Below are positions 1-7,628 of a stretch of DNA of 45,560 nucleotides, piece by piece; the first letter of the stretch is position 1; each line of letters begins with the position of its first letter. The notes under the pieces were generated by a model. The model saw only the letters and a program-made list of their open reading frames with translations, was not told the origin of the DNA and made no database searches. Made by a program: the position numbers and the translations under genes. The stretch is from a virus: IMG/VR virus record IMGVR_UViG_3300008107_000096, positions 1 through 45,560 of that record; one strand, written 5' to 3'.

Positions 1-220
1 TGCGTTCCAATTGGTCTAATCTATCAAACAAACTACCAAATGGTCCTTTGTTTCTGAGTCCTAGTCCGGTTAAACTTTTATTTTCATCATGATTTTGATC
101 TGTTAATTCGACTAGAGTAAGTAAGTGACGAAACATTCGTTGAACTGCTTCGTTGTCACTGCCGATGATCTTATCAAAAGCTTCGCACAATTCTTCTATA
201 GATTTTTCTTTATTGTCCAT
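1..220 (-). CDS. Hypothetical phage protein (partial, C-terminus beyond the window)
   Basis: Starts at ATG 220 on the minus strand and runs off the left edge, so only about 73 residues are visible (start MDNKEKSIEELCEAFDKI). The visible part is acidic and helical with no recognised domain. The start lies inside the last codons of the next upstream gene, an 11-base overlap typical of translationally coupled phage genes. Function unknown. Confidence 0.65.
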   Translation of the reverse strand, partial: MDNKEKSIEELCEAFDKIIGSDNEAVQRMFRHLLTLVELTDQNHDENKSLTGLGLRNKGPFGSLFDRLDQLER

Positions 221-458
221 TGAATTTTCCTACAAAAAAGATAAATGCAGATAAATCTTTTTGACTGTCGCATTTCCACATACTAAAACTCATACGACGG
301 GCTCGAACGTTATTTTCTTTGATCCATTTATCAAGACTTATCATATACTGTTCATTTAAAAATTCATCATTGGCTGGGTTTTCTACGTCAATGGATATCC
401 AGTTCCCTGCTTTATTTGGGCGTGTTAGATATACTTGATTTAAAGAAAATTGTTTCAA
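210..458 (-). CDS. Small hypothetical protein, Trp/Phe-rich
   Basis: An 82-residue protein that appears to start at a TTG codon; no in-frame ATG fits upstream. The C-terminal part (RRMSFSMWKCDS then DLSAFIFFVGKF) resembles the tail of other small proteins in this window whose ends read 'DA..F.LKW', so it may be a distant member of the same paralogous group. It sits 12 bases after the preceding small gene and overlaps the next. Function unknown. Confidence 0.6.
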   Translation of the reverse strand: MKQFSLNQVYLTRPNKAGNWISIDVENPANDEFLNEQYMISLDKWIKENNVRARRMSFSMWKCDSQKDLSAFIFFVGKFNGQ

Positions 459-470
459 TGTTGACCCATT

Positions 471-653
471 TTAACCTTTGAACCATTTCAACGCAAAAAC
501 TGTTGCATCCTTGGGATCTGAAAATACAAAATGATATTTGTTAGAAAACGGATTAGAGTCTATGTCTAATTGCCATTTGCCTTTAATATTTTTTTCTGCC
601 CAGTTACCTGCTTTGATAGCTTGACTGGGACCGTCGATAATGATTTGGCTCAT
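471..653 (-). CDS. Small hypothetical protein of the 'LKW-tail' group
   Basis: A 60-residue protein. Its C-terminus, HFVFSDPKDATVFALKWFKG, matches in pattern the ends of the proteins at 39741-39938 (DDALLFLLKWKI), 9889-10113 (ADATYFLLKN) and 40762-41082 (MIFDLKWR). There is no Shine-Dalgarno sequence before ATG 653. A TATACT box at 661-666 lies 8 bases upstream, so the message may be leaderless, although the matching -35 is weak. Function unknown. Confidence 0.7.
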   Translation of the reverse strand: MSQIIIDGPSQAIKAGNWAEKNIKGKWQLDIDSNPFSNKYHFVFSDPKDATVFALKWFKG

Positions 654-675
654 TGTGTGTAGTATATATGAAAGT

Positions 676-1074
676 TTATTTTAAGTTTTTATTTTTGAGA
701 GTATCCCAAACTTTTTGTTGCTCTAGATATTTTTCTTTTAATTTTTCATAGTGTTCTGCCGCACGTTTAAGTTCATCAAATTCTTCTTCCAAAATAGGAT
801 CGCGTGTTAGTTTGTTTGGTATCCTAAGTGCCATTTTTATTTCGTTTAAAGTGTCTTTTAAACTTTCGCCATTGATTATTAAATCGGCATTTTTGCCCCG
901 CAGTTCCATGGTACCAGCGGCGTCAATCACGGCGGCAGTGCTAGTATTAGTCCAAGTTGGCGATGTGGCATTAATAGAGTAAGTGCCATTGGATCCACCT
1001 GAGCCAGCTGATAATACTTGTCCCGACGAACCAACCACGGCGTCTTTAAGTGTATAGGTATATGATGGAGTCAT
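676..1074 (-). CDS. Probable phage virion-associated protein with coiled-coil C-terminus
   Basis: A 132-residue protein. The first ~55 residues are rich in Gly, Ser and Thr, as in beta-structured virion proteins. A short 'NADLIINGESL' block follows, then a charged helical tail (about residues 80-132, heptad-like, ERAAEHYEKLKEKYLEQQ type) likely to form a coiled coil. The layout resembles small conserved proteins found near tail or neck genes in T4-like phages; that link is an inference. Confidence 0.6.
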   Translation of the reverse strand: MTPSYTYTLKDAVVGSSGQVLSAGSGGSNGTYSINATSPTWTNTSTAAVIDAAGTMELRGKNADLIINGESLKDTLNEIKMALRIPNKLTRDPILEEEFDELKRAAEHYEKLKEKYLEQQKVWDTLKNKNLK

Positions 1075-1093
1075 TATTAAGTTTTTTTAAAAT

Positions 1094-1170
1094 TGGCCTG
1101 ACCAGAGGGATTCGAACCCCCGACCGCATGCTTAGAAGGCATGTGCTCTATCCAACTGAGCTATGGTCAG
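1094..1170 (-). tRNA. tRNA-Arg (anticodon TCT)
   Basis: A 77-base cloverleaf on the minus strand. The acceptor stem is CTGACCA with TGGTCAG, the D stem GCTC/GAGC, and the anticodon stem CATGC/GCATG around loop CTTCTAA, giving anticodon TCT. The T arm contains GGTTCGAATCC. The discriminator is G and CCA is encoded. It would read AGA/AGG codons. It lies between a structural-type gene and the metallophosphoesterase gene. Confidence 0.97.
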
Positions 1171-1176
1171 ATTCAT

Positions 1177-2019
1177 TCAAACCTCGATTAATATTTCTGG
1201 ATTCCAATATGAATCCGGCTCATAGCCTTCATAGCCACGAGGGTTGCAAACTATTCGGGTACTACCGATCATGTAGTCAAACGGATGATGTGTATGTCCG
1301 TGTGTCCACAGTTTGATCTGCGGACGGTCTAGAATGAACTCACTCAAGTCACTGCTGTAAGCACCATTCATTATTGTTTCATTTTTGTACTGTTCGTGAG
1401 TGCTCAGTTTACTAGGTGCATGATGGCCAACAACCACAAACTTTTCATCAGGCCGTTCGGCAACAATTTGCTTGATATAGCCCAGCATGTGCCTGTGACG
1501 AATAACTGTGTCATGCGGCTTAAGATTGGTGTAACCTTCTAGGTCCTTTTTAATAACACGGAAGTCACTCATCATATCACGCACAGCATGAAGCGTCAGT
1601 GGATCGCCACTGTTCATGTCAGTCCATAATGTACCGCCGATGAATGTTACATCGTCAATCTTTTTGCAACCTGCTTCCAGGAAGTAGACATTGGGGAATT
1701 TGGCACATTCATTGCTCAGCGTGATCAAGCTCTGATTCCACTTACCGTGATAAAATTCATGATTGCCAGCAACATAGATCACATGTGGAAATTGAAAACT
1801 GCAACGTTTGAGGAAGTCGCGAAATCGGCGAGCAGTTTCTTGGCGTCGACCTAAACTTTCAATCATAGCGGCAACTCTAACACTTTCTTCGCTATGGTCG
1901 TGCAGGTCTGCGGCAATCATGATGTCGCCGGAGAGAATCAACACATCATAATTATTAGAATTCTGAATGTTGATGTCTGAAAATTCTAGGTGTAAGTCCG
2001 AAACCAGTTTAATACGCAT
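1177..2019 (-). CDS. Calcineurin-like metallophosphoesterase
   Basis: A 280-residue protein with the dimetal phosphoesterase motifs in order: DLHLEF near the start (D-x-H), LSGDI (GD), AGNHEFYHG (GNHE), GHHAPS and a closing GHTHHPF. It should hydrolyse phosphomono- or diesters; the substrate is not visible. The start MRIKLVSDLHLE is fixed by motif I. ATG 2019 lies only 6 bases after a TATAAT box, with no Shine-Dalgarno sequence, so the mRNA is probably leaderless. Confidence 0.9.
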   Translation of the reverse strand: MRIKLVSDLHLEFSDINIQNSNNYDVLILSGDIMIAADLHDHSEESVRVAAMIESLGRRQETARRFRDFLKRCSFQFPHVIYVAGNHEFYHGKWNQSLITLSNECAKFPNVYFLEAGCKKIDDVTFIGGTLWTDMNSGDPLTLHAVRDMMSDFRVIKKDLEGYTNLKPHDTVIRHRHMLGYIKQIVAERPDEKFVVVGHHAPSKLSTHEQYKNETIMNGAYSSDLSEFILDRPQIKLWTHGHTHHPFDYMIGSTRIVCNPRGYEGYEPDSYWNPEILIEV

Positions 2020-2024
2020 GTTAT

Positions 2025-2054
2025 ATTATATGCTTTTACGCATATTCTTGTCAA
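2025..2054 (-). promoter_or_regulatory. Sigma-70 promoter of the metallophosphoesterase gene, leaderless
   Basis: TTGACA (2049-2054), an 18-base spacer and TATAAT (2025-2030) on the minus strand. The predicted transcription start coincides with the A of ATG 2019, leaving no room for a ribosome binding site. Confidence 0.8.
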
Positions 2055-2058
2055 GTAT

Positions 2059-2087
2059 AAAAAAGCCCCCAACTGTTAATTGGAGGC
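2059..2087 (-). terminator. Intrinsic terminator
   Basis: Minus-strand stem of eight pairs (2080-2087 with 2065-2072, one G-T) followed by a T6 run. It ends the transcript of the 2109-2372 gene just before the next promoter's -35. Confidence 0.85.
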
Positions 2088-2108
2088 CTTGTGCTACACC
2101 TTGTCTGA

Positions 2109-2372
2109 TTACAGACCAAGTGCCATTGCACGATAGCCAGCGGCAACAATAGCCCGGCTAGGTTTACCATGACGGTATTCGGTAATACGAACACCATTCT
2201 TGGCTTTGCGTGTATTTGCATAAATTGCAAAACCAGCACGGCGAATGCGGCTTGCTTCTGCGCTCAAGTTACCAATTCCGTAACGTGATTTTGCTTCTGA
2301 CGAAGTCAAAGCCTTGCCGTCAACTACCAATGCCTTAAATGCCTTACCAGTTTTAGTTTCTAAATCAAACAT
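2109..2372 (-). CDS. Small helix-turn-helix-like phage protein
   Basis: An 87-residue protein. The central part (LTSSEAKSRYGIGN, then RIRRAGFAIYAN) has the spacing of a winged helix-turn-helix with a recognition helix and a basic wing. The C-terminus (GKPSRAIVAAGYRAMA) is basic and helical. It may bind DNA; this is an inference from pattern. It is monocistronic with its own sigma-70 promoter, an inverted repeat in its leader, a good AAGGAG and a terminator, so it is a candidate regulator. Confidence 0.75.
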   Translation of the reverse strand: MFDLETKTGKAFKALVVDGKALTSSEAKSRYGIGNLSAEASRIRRAGFAIYANTRKAKNGVRITEYRHGKPSRAIVAAGYRAMALGL

Positions 2373-2391
2373 TTGTTTCTCCTTAAAATAT

Positions 2392-2406
2392 AACTGTATA
2401 ACAGTT
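2392..2406. promoter_or_regulatory. Inverted repeat in the leader of the HTH-like gene
   Basis: AACTGT-ATA-ACAGTT, a perfect 6-base inverted repeat between the predicted transcription start (~2413) and the ribosome binding site. Could be an operator, perhaps autoregulatory, or a small RNA hairpin. Confidence 0.45.
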
Positions 2407-2419
2407 TGTTTGAATCTTA

Positions 2420-2448
2420 ATTATATAGATCTACAACGGAATAATCAA
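2420..2448 (-). promoter_or_regulatory. Sigma-70 promoter
   Basis: TTGATT (2443-2448), a 17-base spacer and TATAAT (2420-2425) reading leftward into the 2109-2372 gene. Confidence 0.75.
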
Positions 2449-2467
2449 GAGTTAGTTTTGCCAATTT

Positions 2468-3013
2468 TTAATTGTCGTCGTCCGTTTCAACCACAATCCA
2501 TCCTAGACGACGAAGGTCGTCATGAATTTCGTCTGTAACTACAGATTCGGATACATAGCCCTTTCTTTTTAAATCATGGGCTCCGTTGTAAGTGTCAGGT
2601 TCATCGCCGCCGCCAATGCCCGAACAGTACCAATCAATGTAGTCACCTTTTTCCTGCATGTCTGCAATAATACCTCCAGCATGACGCCACGAACATGACC
2701 ATCTTTGATCCTTGAGTATGGGCATCAATTCTAATTTTTGGAAGTCATTGTTACACATGGCCGCATACAAATTTTGAGCGTAAGAGTCGCTGGCTCGAGT
2801 TTTTTCCAGAATCCAATCAGTTGTACGAAGATCGTACTCCATGTTGTCTTTTTGCCACTCAGGGTCTACTAGATTGGCCGCATCTTGTTCGTGCCAGGCT
2901 TTGAACATCTCGATATATTCTTCAAGTGGTTCTAGTCCTTCTTCTTTTCTACGCTTCATATAGCGTTCCAATTGGAAAGTATGCCGCTCATTGCTACAAC
3001 TGGGCTTTTTCAT
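2468..3013 (-). CDS. Conserved phage hypothetical protein
   Basis: A 181-residue acidic protein rich in Trp and Tyr. The central region (YAQNLYAAMCNNDFQ, then DQRWSCSWRHAGGI and DYIDWYCSGIG) has the look of a conserved block in T4-like phage hypotheticals. No catalytic motif is recognised. It overlaps the preceding gene by 20 bases and heads toward its own stop near 2468 with no clear terminator. Function unknown. Confidence 0.7.
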   Translation of the reverse strand: MKKPSCSNERHTFQLERYMKRRKEEGLEPLEEYIEMFKAWHEQDAANLVDPEWQKDNMEYDLRTTDWILEKTRASDSYAQNLYAAMCNNDFQKLELMPILKDQRWSCSWRHAGGIIADMQEKGDYIDWYCSGIGGGDEPDTYNGAHDLKRKGYVSESVVTDEIHDDLRRLGWIVVETDDDN

Positions 3014-3182
3014 CTTTTTTCTTTATCAACGACCAAGAGCCGTTCTTGTTGTCGACCCAACTCAGCGTATCACCTTCTACCCAACCCTGAGTATCGAGAA
3101 GATCCTGGGGTAACGGTAGTATAAGATCTCCAGTGGCTGGATCTTCTTCAATGATCACTGTCCATTGTGTTTGCTTATCCAT
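2994..3182 (-). CDS. Small AbrB-like protein
   Basis: A 62-residue protein: WTVIIEEDPATGDLILPLPQDLL, then GWVEGDTLSW. This resembles the swapped-hairpin AbrB/MazE fold ('lPkelleelGw.eGD.l.w'). Such proteins can bind DNA, but in phages the role is unknown. It overlaps both neighbours by 8 to 20 bases, so it belongs to the same polycistronic unit. Assignment is by pattern only. Confidence 0.7.
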   Translation of the reverse strand: MDKQTQWTVIIEEDPATGDLILPLPQDLLDTQGWVEGDTLSWVDNKNGSWSLIKKKDEKAQL

Positions 3183-3471
3183 GTTTTAGTATTTCCAAAC
3201 TGACAATATGTCCTACTTCTTTGGCAATGTCATTGCCCTCGGGTATTACATAGGTACTGTAATGATGATCATCTTTTTTATGGTCATATCTACGTATTTG
3301 TACTACTGCGCCACCAGTTGCAGGCAATACTTGGAAATTTATAGCTCGGTCCATTTCCACCATCGATCCCAATGAGTCTCTGGATCTGACAGTGGACATT
3401 TTCATTGGTTCGGCTAAATCATTCGAATCTTCGCGTACCCATTTGATTACTAATCGCTTTAAGAAATTCAT
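3175..3471 (-). CDS. Hypothetical protein
   Basis: A 98-residue protein with a basic N-terminal helix (MNFLKRLVIKWVRE) and a beta-rich remainder including QVLPATGGAVVQIRRYD and STYVIPEG. No family is recognised. It overlaps the next gene by 8 bases and starts one base after the stop of the preceding one, consistent with coupled translation. Confidence 0.65.
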   Translation of the reverse strand: MNFLKRLVIKWVREDSNDLAEPMKMSTVRSRDSLGSMVEMDRAINFQVLPATGGAVVQIRRYDHKKDDHHYSTYVIPEGNDIAKEVGHIVSLEILKHG

Positions 3472-3472
3472 A

Positions 3473-3769
3473 TTATGCCTTTACCAGCTCTTTAAGAACT
3501 AATTTTGTAACATTGGTAATGCGAAACGATCGCCATTCAGATTTGTCTGTACACCAAACACTGAGATTATCTGCGTTGGGTTTTTTCTTCGATGCAGATT
3601 CTGTCACTGGCTTGGCCGGTAACAGTGCAGAATTCAGTGTGCAAGGCATGTTTCGCACACTTCCATCGATCTTGGTAAAAGTAACTTCGCACACGCCCTC
3701 GTGCAAAAACTCATTGAGAATTTTAGTTCTGGCTTCCAACGAAGCGTCTGTGTCAAATTGAATTTCCAT
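3473..3769 (-). CDS. WYL_2/DUF2693-like small beta-barrel protein
   Basis: A 98-residue protein. The order 'VTFTKIDGSVRNMPCTL ... VWCTDKSEWRSFRITNV' fits the Sm/SH3-like barrel family that phage annotations call WYL_2 (DUF2693): a K-x-DG-x-R-x-M start and a W-R-S-F-R close, with a variable Lys/Ser loop between. Such proteins are thought to bind nucleic acid or another ligand; the role here is unknown. A weak AAGGA precedes the start. Confidence 0.75.
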   Translation of the reverse strand: MEIQFDTDASLEARTKILNEFLHEGVCEVTFTKIDGSVRNMPCTLNSALLPAKPVTESASKKKPNADNLSVWCTDKSEWRSFRITNVTKLVLKELVKA

Positions 3770-3778
3770 TGTTTGTCC

Positions 3779-4396
3779 TTAAATGATTCCTCTGCCCAGT
3801 ACTGTACCGTACACAGGATGTTCTTCAGTGTGTAAAATTTTGTATCCGTTGTTTAGCAAAAGTGGAACTACTGCACCACACTTGCCGGTATAGTGTCCCC
3901 ACCACTTATTATACCAGGTATCGTCACAGACTACAATACTTTTTTCGCCCATAAATGGCAGTGCAAGAGTCATTTGTGCTAGATGTGCCCGTTGACTGTT
4001 GACATTGTTCATTTCAAATCCAAATTTTTTATATTTGTCTTGTTGATAAACAATAAAGTCTTCTGGCTCCTTGTCTGGATGCCAGTCCCAATCGAAGTTA
4101 TCCAGGTATAAAAAGCTAATATAGGCAATGTGTCCAGGAAAGTCTTTGAGATAATCTTCTCCAGTGGAATTGACAATATTAACATTGGGCAAGTTTAGTT
4201 CTTTTACAAACTGACAATTGTCGGGGTCCATGTCCACAGTCCACAGGCCTTTGCCGAACCGACTGGCCCACTCTGCAATGGTTTTTGTACTACCATCATC
4301 TCCATTGCGACTTGTGCCAATTTCAACAAACTGACCCACGTAGTCTGTATCAAATTGATCCAAGTATTGCTCTGCACAACGAAACACTTGTCCCAT
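3779..4396 (-). CDS. SAM-dependent methyltransferase-like protein
   Basis: A 205-residue protein. It has a class I Rossmann pattern: glycine-containing motif I (VEIGTSRNGDDGSTK), an acidic end to beta-2 (LWTVDMDPDN), then alternating beta strands (IAYISFLYLDNFDWDW, SIVVCDDTW). That fits a small-molecule or protein methyltransferase of the CmcI-like/Methyltransf_24 kind. The substrate is not visible. It sits directly downstream of the DNA ligase gene (one base apart). Confidence 0.65.
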   Translation of the reverse strand: MGQVFRCAEQYLDQFDTDYVGQFVEIGTSRNGDDGSTKTIAEWASRFGKGLWTVDMDPDNCQFVKELNLPNVNIVNSTGEDYLKDFPGHIAYISFLYLDNFDWDWHPDKEPEDFIVYQQDKYKKFGFEMNNVNSQRAHLAQMTLALPFMGEKSIVVCDDTWYNKWWGHYTGKCGAVVPLLLNNGYKILHTEEHPVYGTVLGRGII

Positions 4397-4397
4397 A

Positions 4398-5711
4398 TTA
4401 AATTTTCTCGCCTGCTTCGAAACCGCGGAATCTCAAGAATCTCGGAAAACGTAGACTATACGTGCCGTCTTGATTTTGTGTAATTGCATCGGCACGTACC
4501 TCTACCACATTACCAAGAATACTATTCCTAGAATTCCAATAATCAATGCGATGCTCATCTGTAAAACCACTGCCAACGTTAACCCGAATCGATCGACCGT
4601 CGTCCATGCCCTCACATACAAAAGCACCAAGGCGTCCAATATTTTTTCCTGTACCTTCTTCAACATTAGCAATCTCCAATGAAACTTCAATAAATGGTTT
4701 AAGTTTAAGCCAAGCAACACTACGTTTGCATTCGTAACCAGCATCAGCATCTTTGATCATGATACCTTCGTATCCGCCGGCAACGGCTTGTGTATTGATC
4801 ATTTTAAATCGAGCTTGTCCTTGCATGGTATCCAAGTCTACCAGTTCTTGTCCTACCATGGTCACATTAGGCAAGGAGTCTTGATGCGTTTCAATGAATG
4901 TCTTCAAGTGACTGCTACGGAATTCTTGTGTGGCGTTCCAGGCACCCTGTTCAAAATGAACCAGGGGAACACAGTCAAACAGGTTAAGAACAGCATCATT
5001 GGCTTCCACATTGCTCTTGCGATGTACCTGCTTCATCAAGTCTTGAAAAGTACCCGACATGATCTCGCCATCAAACACCCAGGGTTCAAGTAAGGAATCG
5101 GCAATTTTTGCAAATTGGTCTACAATATGCGGAAAGTTAACAAGCTCTTTACCGTTACGGCTAAACATATCAACACGCCTGTCTGGATGAACAATAGTGA
5201 TAACACGGACACCGTCGAGTTTAACTTCGATAAGTTTCTTTCCAGATACTTTCGATTCATGATTAGCACTGTCATGAGCAAGCTGACATCCAAAAACAGG
5301 AATAGCGTATTCAGCATATTTTTTCTCCACAACCTTGTTGATGGTCTTTTCACTAACACCACAGCGCAGGTCTTTAATAAGGATACGCCGATACCAACCG
5401 TTCCACTGTTCCTTGGTGGCACTTTTCATCATCGCACTAACAACATCCCTTGCTGTGTTTCCGGTAATGTTACGAGTAACAAAGCCAGTAAGAGCGAGAG
5501 TAAAACTATCCCAAGGTAAACCAGCACCATCTTCATCTTTTTTCTCCGGTATTTGTTTAAGTCCAAATGTGATCATTGGGTCAAGGGCAAGCCTGCAACC
5601 TTCAAAGAATTCTTTATTGCCTTCCTTGGCTTGAACTTCAATGATTTGTTCTTTATTGATACGACTTGGATGTGTTTCCAATGACCAAATAACTGACGAG
5701 GGATTATCCAT
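4398..5711 (-). CDS. ATP-dependent DNA ligase
   Basis: A 437-residue protein that joins nicked DNA by a lysyl-AMP route. Nucleotidyltransferase motifs: I, EVKLDGVR with nucleophile K164; III, VFDGEIMSG (~212-220); IV, EGIMIKD (~315-321); V, WLKLKP (~334-339). An N-terminal helical domain (~1-130) precedes the adenylation domain, as in T4 gp30 (487 residues). The C-terminal OB fold (about 345-437) ends in RFPRFLRFRG. Its start overlaps the preceding 60-residue gene by 8 bases. Expected role: replication, recombination and repair. Confidence 0.97.
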   Translation of the reverse strand: MDNPSSVIWSLETHPSRINKEQIIEVQAKEGNKEFFEGCRLALDPMITFGLKQIPEKKDEDGAGLPWDSFTLALTGFVTRNITGNTARDVVSAMMKSATKEQWNGWYRRILIKDLRCGVSEKTINKVVEKKYAEYAIPVFGCQLAHDSANHESKVSGKKLIEVKLDGVRVITIVHPDRRVDMFSRNGKELVNFPHIVDQFAKIADSLLEPWVFDGEIMSGTFQDLMKQVHRKSNVEANDAVLNLFDCVPLVHFEQGAWNATQEFRSSHLKTFIETHQDSLPNVTMVGQELVDLDTMQGQARFKMINTQAVAGGYEGIMIKDADAGYECKRSVAWLKLKPFIEVSLEIANVEEGTGKNIGRLGAFVCEGMDDGRSIRVNVGSGFTDEHRIDYWNSRNSILGNVVEVRADAITQNQDGTYSLRFPRFLRFRGFEAGEKI

Positions 5712-5886
5712 CTAACTGCTCCTTGTTGCGTTGAAATTGATATTCACGTTTAAGCCAATATTTGTACTTGGCAAAATACTCTTTAAGATCGTAATCGCAA
5801 ACTGAACCAAAACTTTCCAACTCGTCTCGATGCTCGTGCCATTTGTGTTGTAACCAATGCCGGAACGGAAGGAAAGATTTTTTCAT
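5704..5886 (-). CDS. Small aromatic, charged hypothetical protein
   Basis: A 60-residue protein rich in Trp, Tyr, Lys and Glu (KYKYWLKREYQFQRN), probably helical. It overlaps the ligase start by 8 bases, so the two are likely translated together. No family recognised. Confidence 0.65.
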   Translation of the reverse strand: MKKSFLPFRHWLQHKWHEHRDELESFGSVCDYDLKEYFAKYKYWLKREYQFQRNKEQLDG

Positions 5887-5892
5887 ATGCTG

Positions 5893-6339
5893 TTACCAAC
5901 TGCTATTATAAAACACTTTTAAGCCACAGAACAACTCTGCACGAGCCTGCTTGATAAATTCAAGATCTTGCGTTTGATAATAAGAGTCGGAATCTTCTCC
6001 AAAGAAGAACCCTGATGTGGACGGCAAACGATCTTCTAGTACATCTTTTTCAAGTTGATCAATATCTTCAAGTGTTAGTTCCAATTCGATGCCGTTAAAT
6101 ACGCTACCAAATCCCGAATCGTTGGGTAACTCTTTGTTGGTATCATTCATTTTTCTCTTCCACAAACTTTCCATCCAACCTTGAAGATTAGGGTGCTTGC
6201 GCCAGTAGGCAAGTTCACGTGGCTTGGCCACTGTGGCACTGCCGTACTCTCGAGTTTCTTCGTTGAACTCTGATGTTGCGTAATATTCCTGCTGTTGGCC
6301 TGCTCGGGCGGCCACGTATGCGTACTGATCGAGTCCCAT
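5893..6339 (-). CDS. Conserved phage protein of the 'MGLDQYAY' type
   Basis: A 148-residue protein. The N-terminus MGLDQYAY, the ELAYWRKHPNLQGWME block, the LPSTSGFFFGEDSD block and the C-terminal VFYNSSW are a recognisable set in phage and bacterial hypotheticals. Database names given to this family are often unreliable, so I leave function open. Good ribosome site AAGGACA before ATG. Confidence 0.8.
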   Translation of the reverse strand: MGLDQYAYVAARAGQQQEYYATSEFNEETREYGSATVAKPRELAYWRKHPNLQGWMESLWKRKMNDTNKELPNDSGFGSVFNGIELELTLEDIDQLEKDVLEDRLPSTSGFFFGEDSDSYYQTQDLEFIKQARAELFCGLKVFYNSSW

Positions 6340-6368
6340 GATTGTCCTTAGGTCAAGTTAACTACAAT

Positions 6369-6785
6369 TTAATTTTTTTGTTGTCTGACAGCATTGGCAT
6401 TTAACTCGGGTACCAGTTCAGTTAGCTGTAGCAACATGCGATAGGTATTCCATGCATCTTTTACTGAATCAGACTGAGTATCGCCTATAGTAGGAAACAG
6501 ATCCATCCAAATATATGCTTTGGGTACACGAACAGCACCGATACCATTGGCACGTGGCTCTAGTATTTTGCCAGTTTCAAAAAGTCGTACACCGACTTCT
6601 ATACAACGGTCTCTGTCCAGGCCCTTCAGGTAACTGGGTTCATCCATGTACTGATCAATGACCCATTCAACATCTTCTTTGACCGGCATGTGTGTACGTG
6701 CAATAAGACACAGTACATCGTTTTCGTCAACTTCACCTCGGACAATACTGGCCACACAACGACCAAAACTAAAACCAATTTTCAT
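6369..6785 (-). CDS. Conserved phage hypothetical protein
   Basis: A 138-residue, mixed alpha/beta protein. It begins MKIGFSFGRCVASIVRGEV; later segments such as YIWMDLFPTIGD and the helical C-terminus (TYRMLLQLTELVPEL) suggest a compact fold. Similar proteins occur in T4-like phages of aquatic bacteria. It overlaps the preceding gene by 4 bases (ATGA). Function unknown. Confidence 0.7.
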   Translation of the reverse strand: MKIGFSFGRCVASIVRGEVDENDVLCLIARTHMPVKEDVEWVIDQYMDEPSYLKGLDRDRCIEVGVRLFETGKILEPRANGIGAVRVPKAYIWMDLFPTIGDTQSDSVKDAWNTYRMLLQLTELVPELNANAVRQQKN

Positions 6786-7144
6786 GACTGTTCCTTTGCT
6801 ATTTGTTCCACGTGCTTACAATTACCACGAAAGCGAAAACCACTACAAGAACAATTATACTGATTATCTATTTTTTGCACAACATAAAGATCGCCTTTAC
6901 TGCCAGTAATTGTCCATTTTGGCACACTTGTGTCATCTTCGGATTTTGTGTTGTAACCAAATGTATTAGGCACTTCCTTGAATGAACGACCACGAGTATC
7001 AATTCGAATAGGCTTTTTAAATTTAAAAACTTCATTGGTACCGTTACGAACATAGGCAGTCATTTTGGACTTGCTGTCATCTAGTAGATAGACATGATTT
7101 GGATATCCATCTGCCCACTTGGTAGTTTCTAAAAAGAATTTCAT
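6782..7144 (-). CDS. SWIM-type zinc-finger-like protein
   Basis: A 120-residue protein starting at ATG 7144; a longer reading from GTG 7159 is less likely because it overlaps the upstream stop. The C-terminus reads YNCSCSGFRFRGNCKHVEQI. The C-x-C...C-x-H spacing matches the SWIM zinc finger, a DNA- or protein-binding module. The N-terminal part is beta-rich with Lys/Arg patches. It overlaps the next gene by 4 bases. Confidence 0.75.
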   Translation of the reverse strand: MKFFLETTKWADGYPNHVYLLDDSKSKMTAYVRNGTNEVFKFKKPIRIDTRGRSFKEVPNTFGYNTKSEDDTSVPKWTITGSKGDLYVVQKIDNQYNCSCSGFRFRGNCKHVEQIAKEQS

Positions 7145-7148
7145 TGTA

Positions 7149-7532
7149 TTATTCAACACCGTAGTCTGTACGTAACACTTCTTTGCAGGCTTCTGCGGTA
7201 CGTTTGGTAACTACCACTCGTCCGCCAAAAAACCCAATATAGAGATTGCGATGCTCAACAAACTTGATCTCTCCGTTGGCACCAGTATGCTTTTGACGCA
7301 CTACCTTTTTAGCAACAGGTACTGCCTTTTTAACAGCCTTTGCTGGCACTGTTGGTGCAGGAGCAGATTTAGGTTTGGCGACAGTTTTAGTTGTTGGGCT
7401 AGACTCAAATCCGTGTGCCTTGTCATATTTGGCAATAAACTTTTCGTCTTTGCCCCAAGTGGTAATCAAACGCTTGAGCTCGGTAGAACCCAACTGATTC
7501 CAATGAATAATTTTGTCTGTCCAATTAACCAT
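7149..7532 (-). CDS. Two-domain hypothetical protein with an Ala/Pro/Lys linker
   Basis: A 127-residue protein. An N-terminal helical segment (WTDKIIHWNQLGSTELKRL) is joined by a flexible Pro/Ala/Lys-rich linker (~45-80) to a basic C-terminal domain (EHRNLYIGFFGGRVVVTKRT). It could bind nucleic acid, but nothing is diagnostic. It is the first gene after a sigma-70 promoter cassette (7562-7590), with GGAG before ATG. Confidence 0.7.
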   Translation of the reverse strand: MVNWTDKIIHWNQLGSTELKRLITTWGKDEKFIAKYDKAHGFESSPTTKTVAKPKSAPAPTVPAKAVKKAVPVAKKVVRQKHTGANGEIKFVEHRNLYIGFFGGRVVVTKRTAEACKEVLRTDYGVE

Positions 7533-7561
7533 TTTTAGCTCCGTTTTGTTACTGTTCTTAT

Positions 7562-7590
7562 ATTGTATATTAATTCGAATTAATGGTCAA
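7562..7590 (-). promoter_or_regulatory. Sigma-70 promoter, cassette type A with palindromic spacer
   Basis: TTGACC (7585-7590), 17-base spacer, TACAAT (7562-7567). The spacer holds a 16-base perfect palindrome (ATTAATTCGAATTAAT). The leader GAACAGTAAC..CGGAG recurs at four other genes. Confidence 0.85.
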
Positions 7591-7594
7591 CCAG

Positions 7595-7620
7595 AAAAAC
7601 CCTACTTTAAGTAGGGTTTT
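7595..7620. terminator. Bidirectional intrinsic terminator
   Basis: CCCTACTTTAAGTAGGG flanked by A-runs and T-runs. It ends the unit covering 9020-7629 and lies directly before the next promoter. An almost identical stem occurs at 37063-37091. Confidence 0.85.
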
Positions 7621-7628
7621 GTAGCATG

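Noticed and set aside
1050-1316. Plus-strand reading frame of 88 codons over the tRNA region
   Set aside because: It crosses the tRNA-Arg gene and the start of its neighbours; its 'TRGIRTPDRM' stretch is the well-known false protein made by translating the reverse of a tRNA.
5115-5519. Plus-strand frame of 134 codons opposite DNA ligase
   Set aside because: Lies over the ligase adenylation domain motifs; no ribosome site or protein-like pattern.
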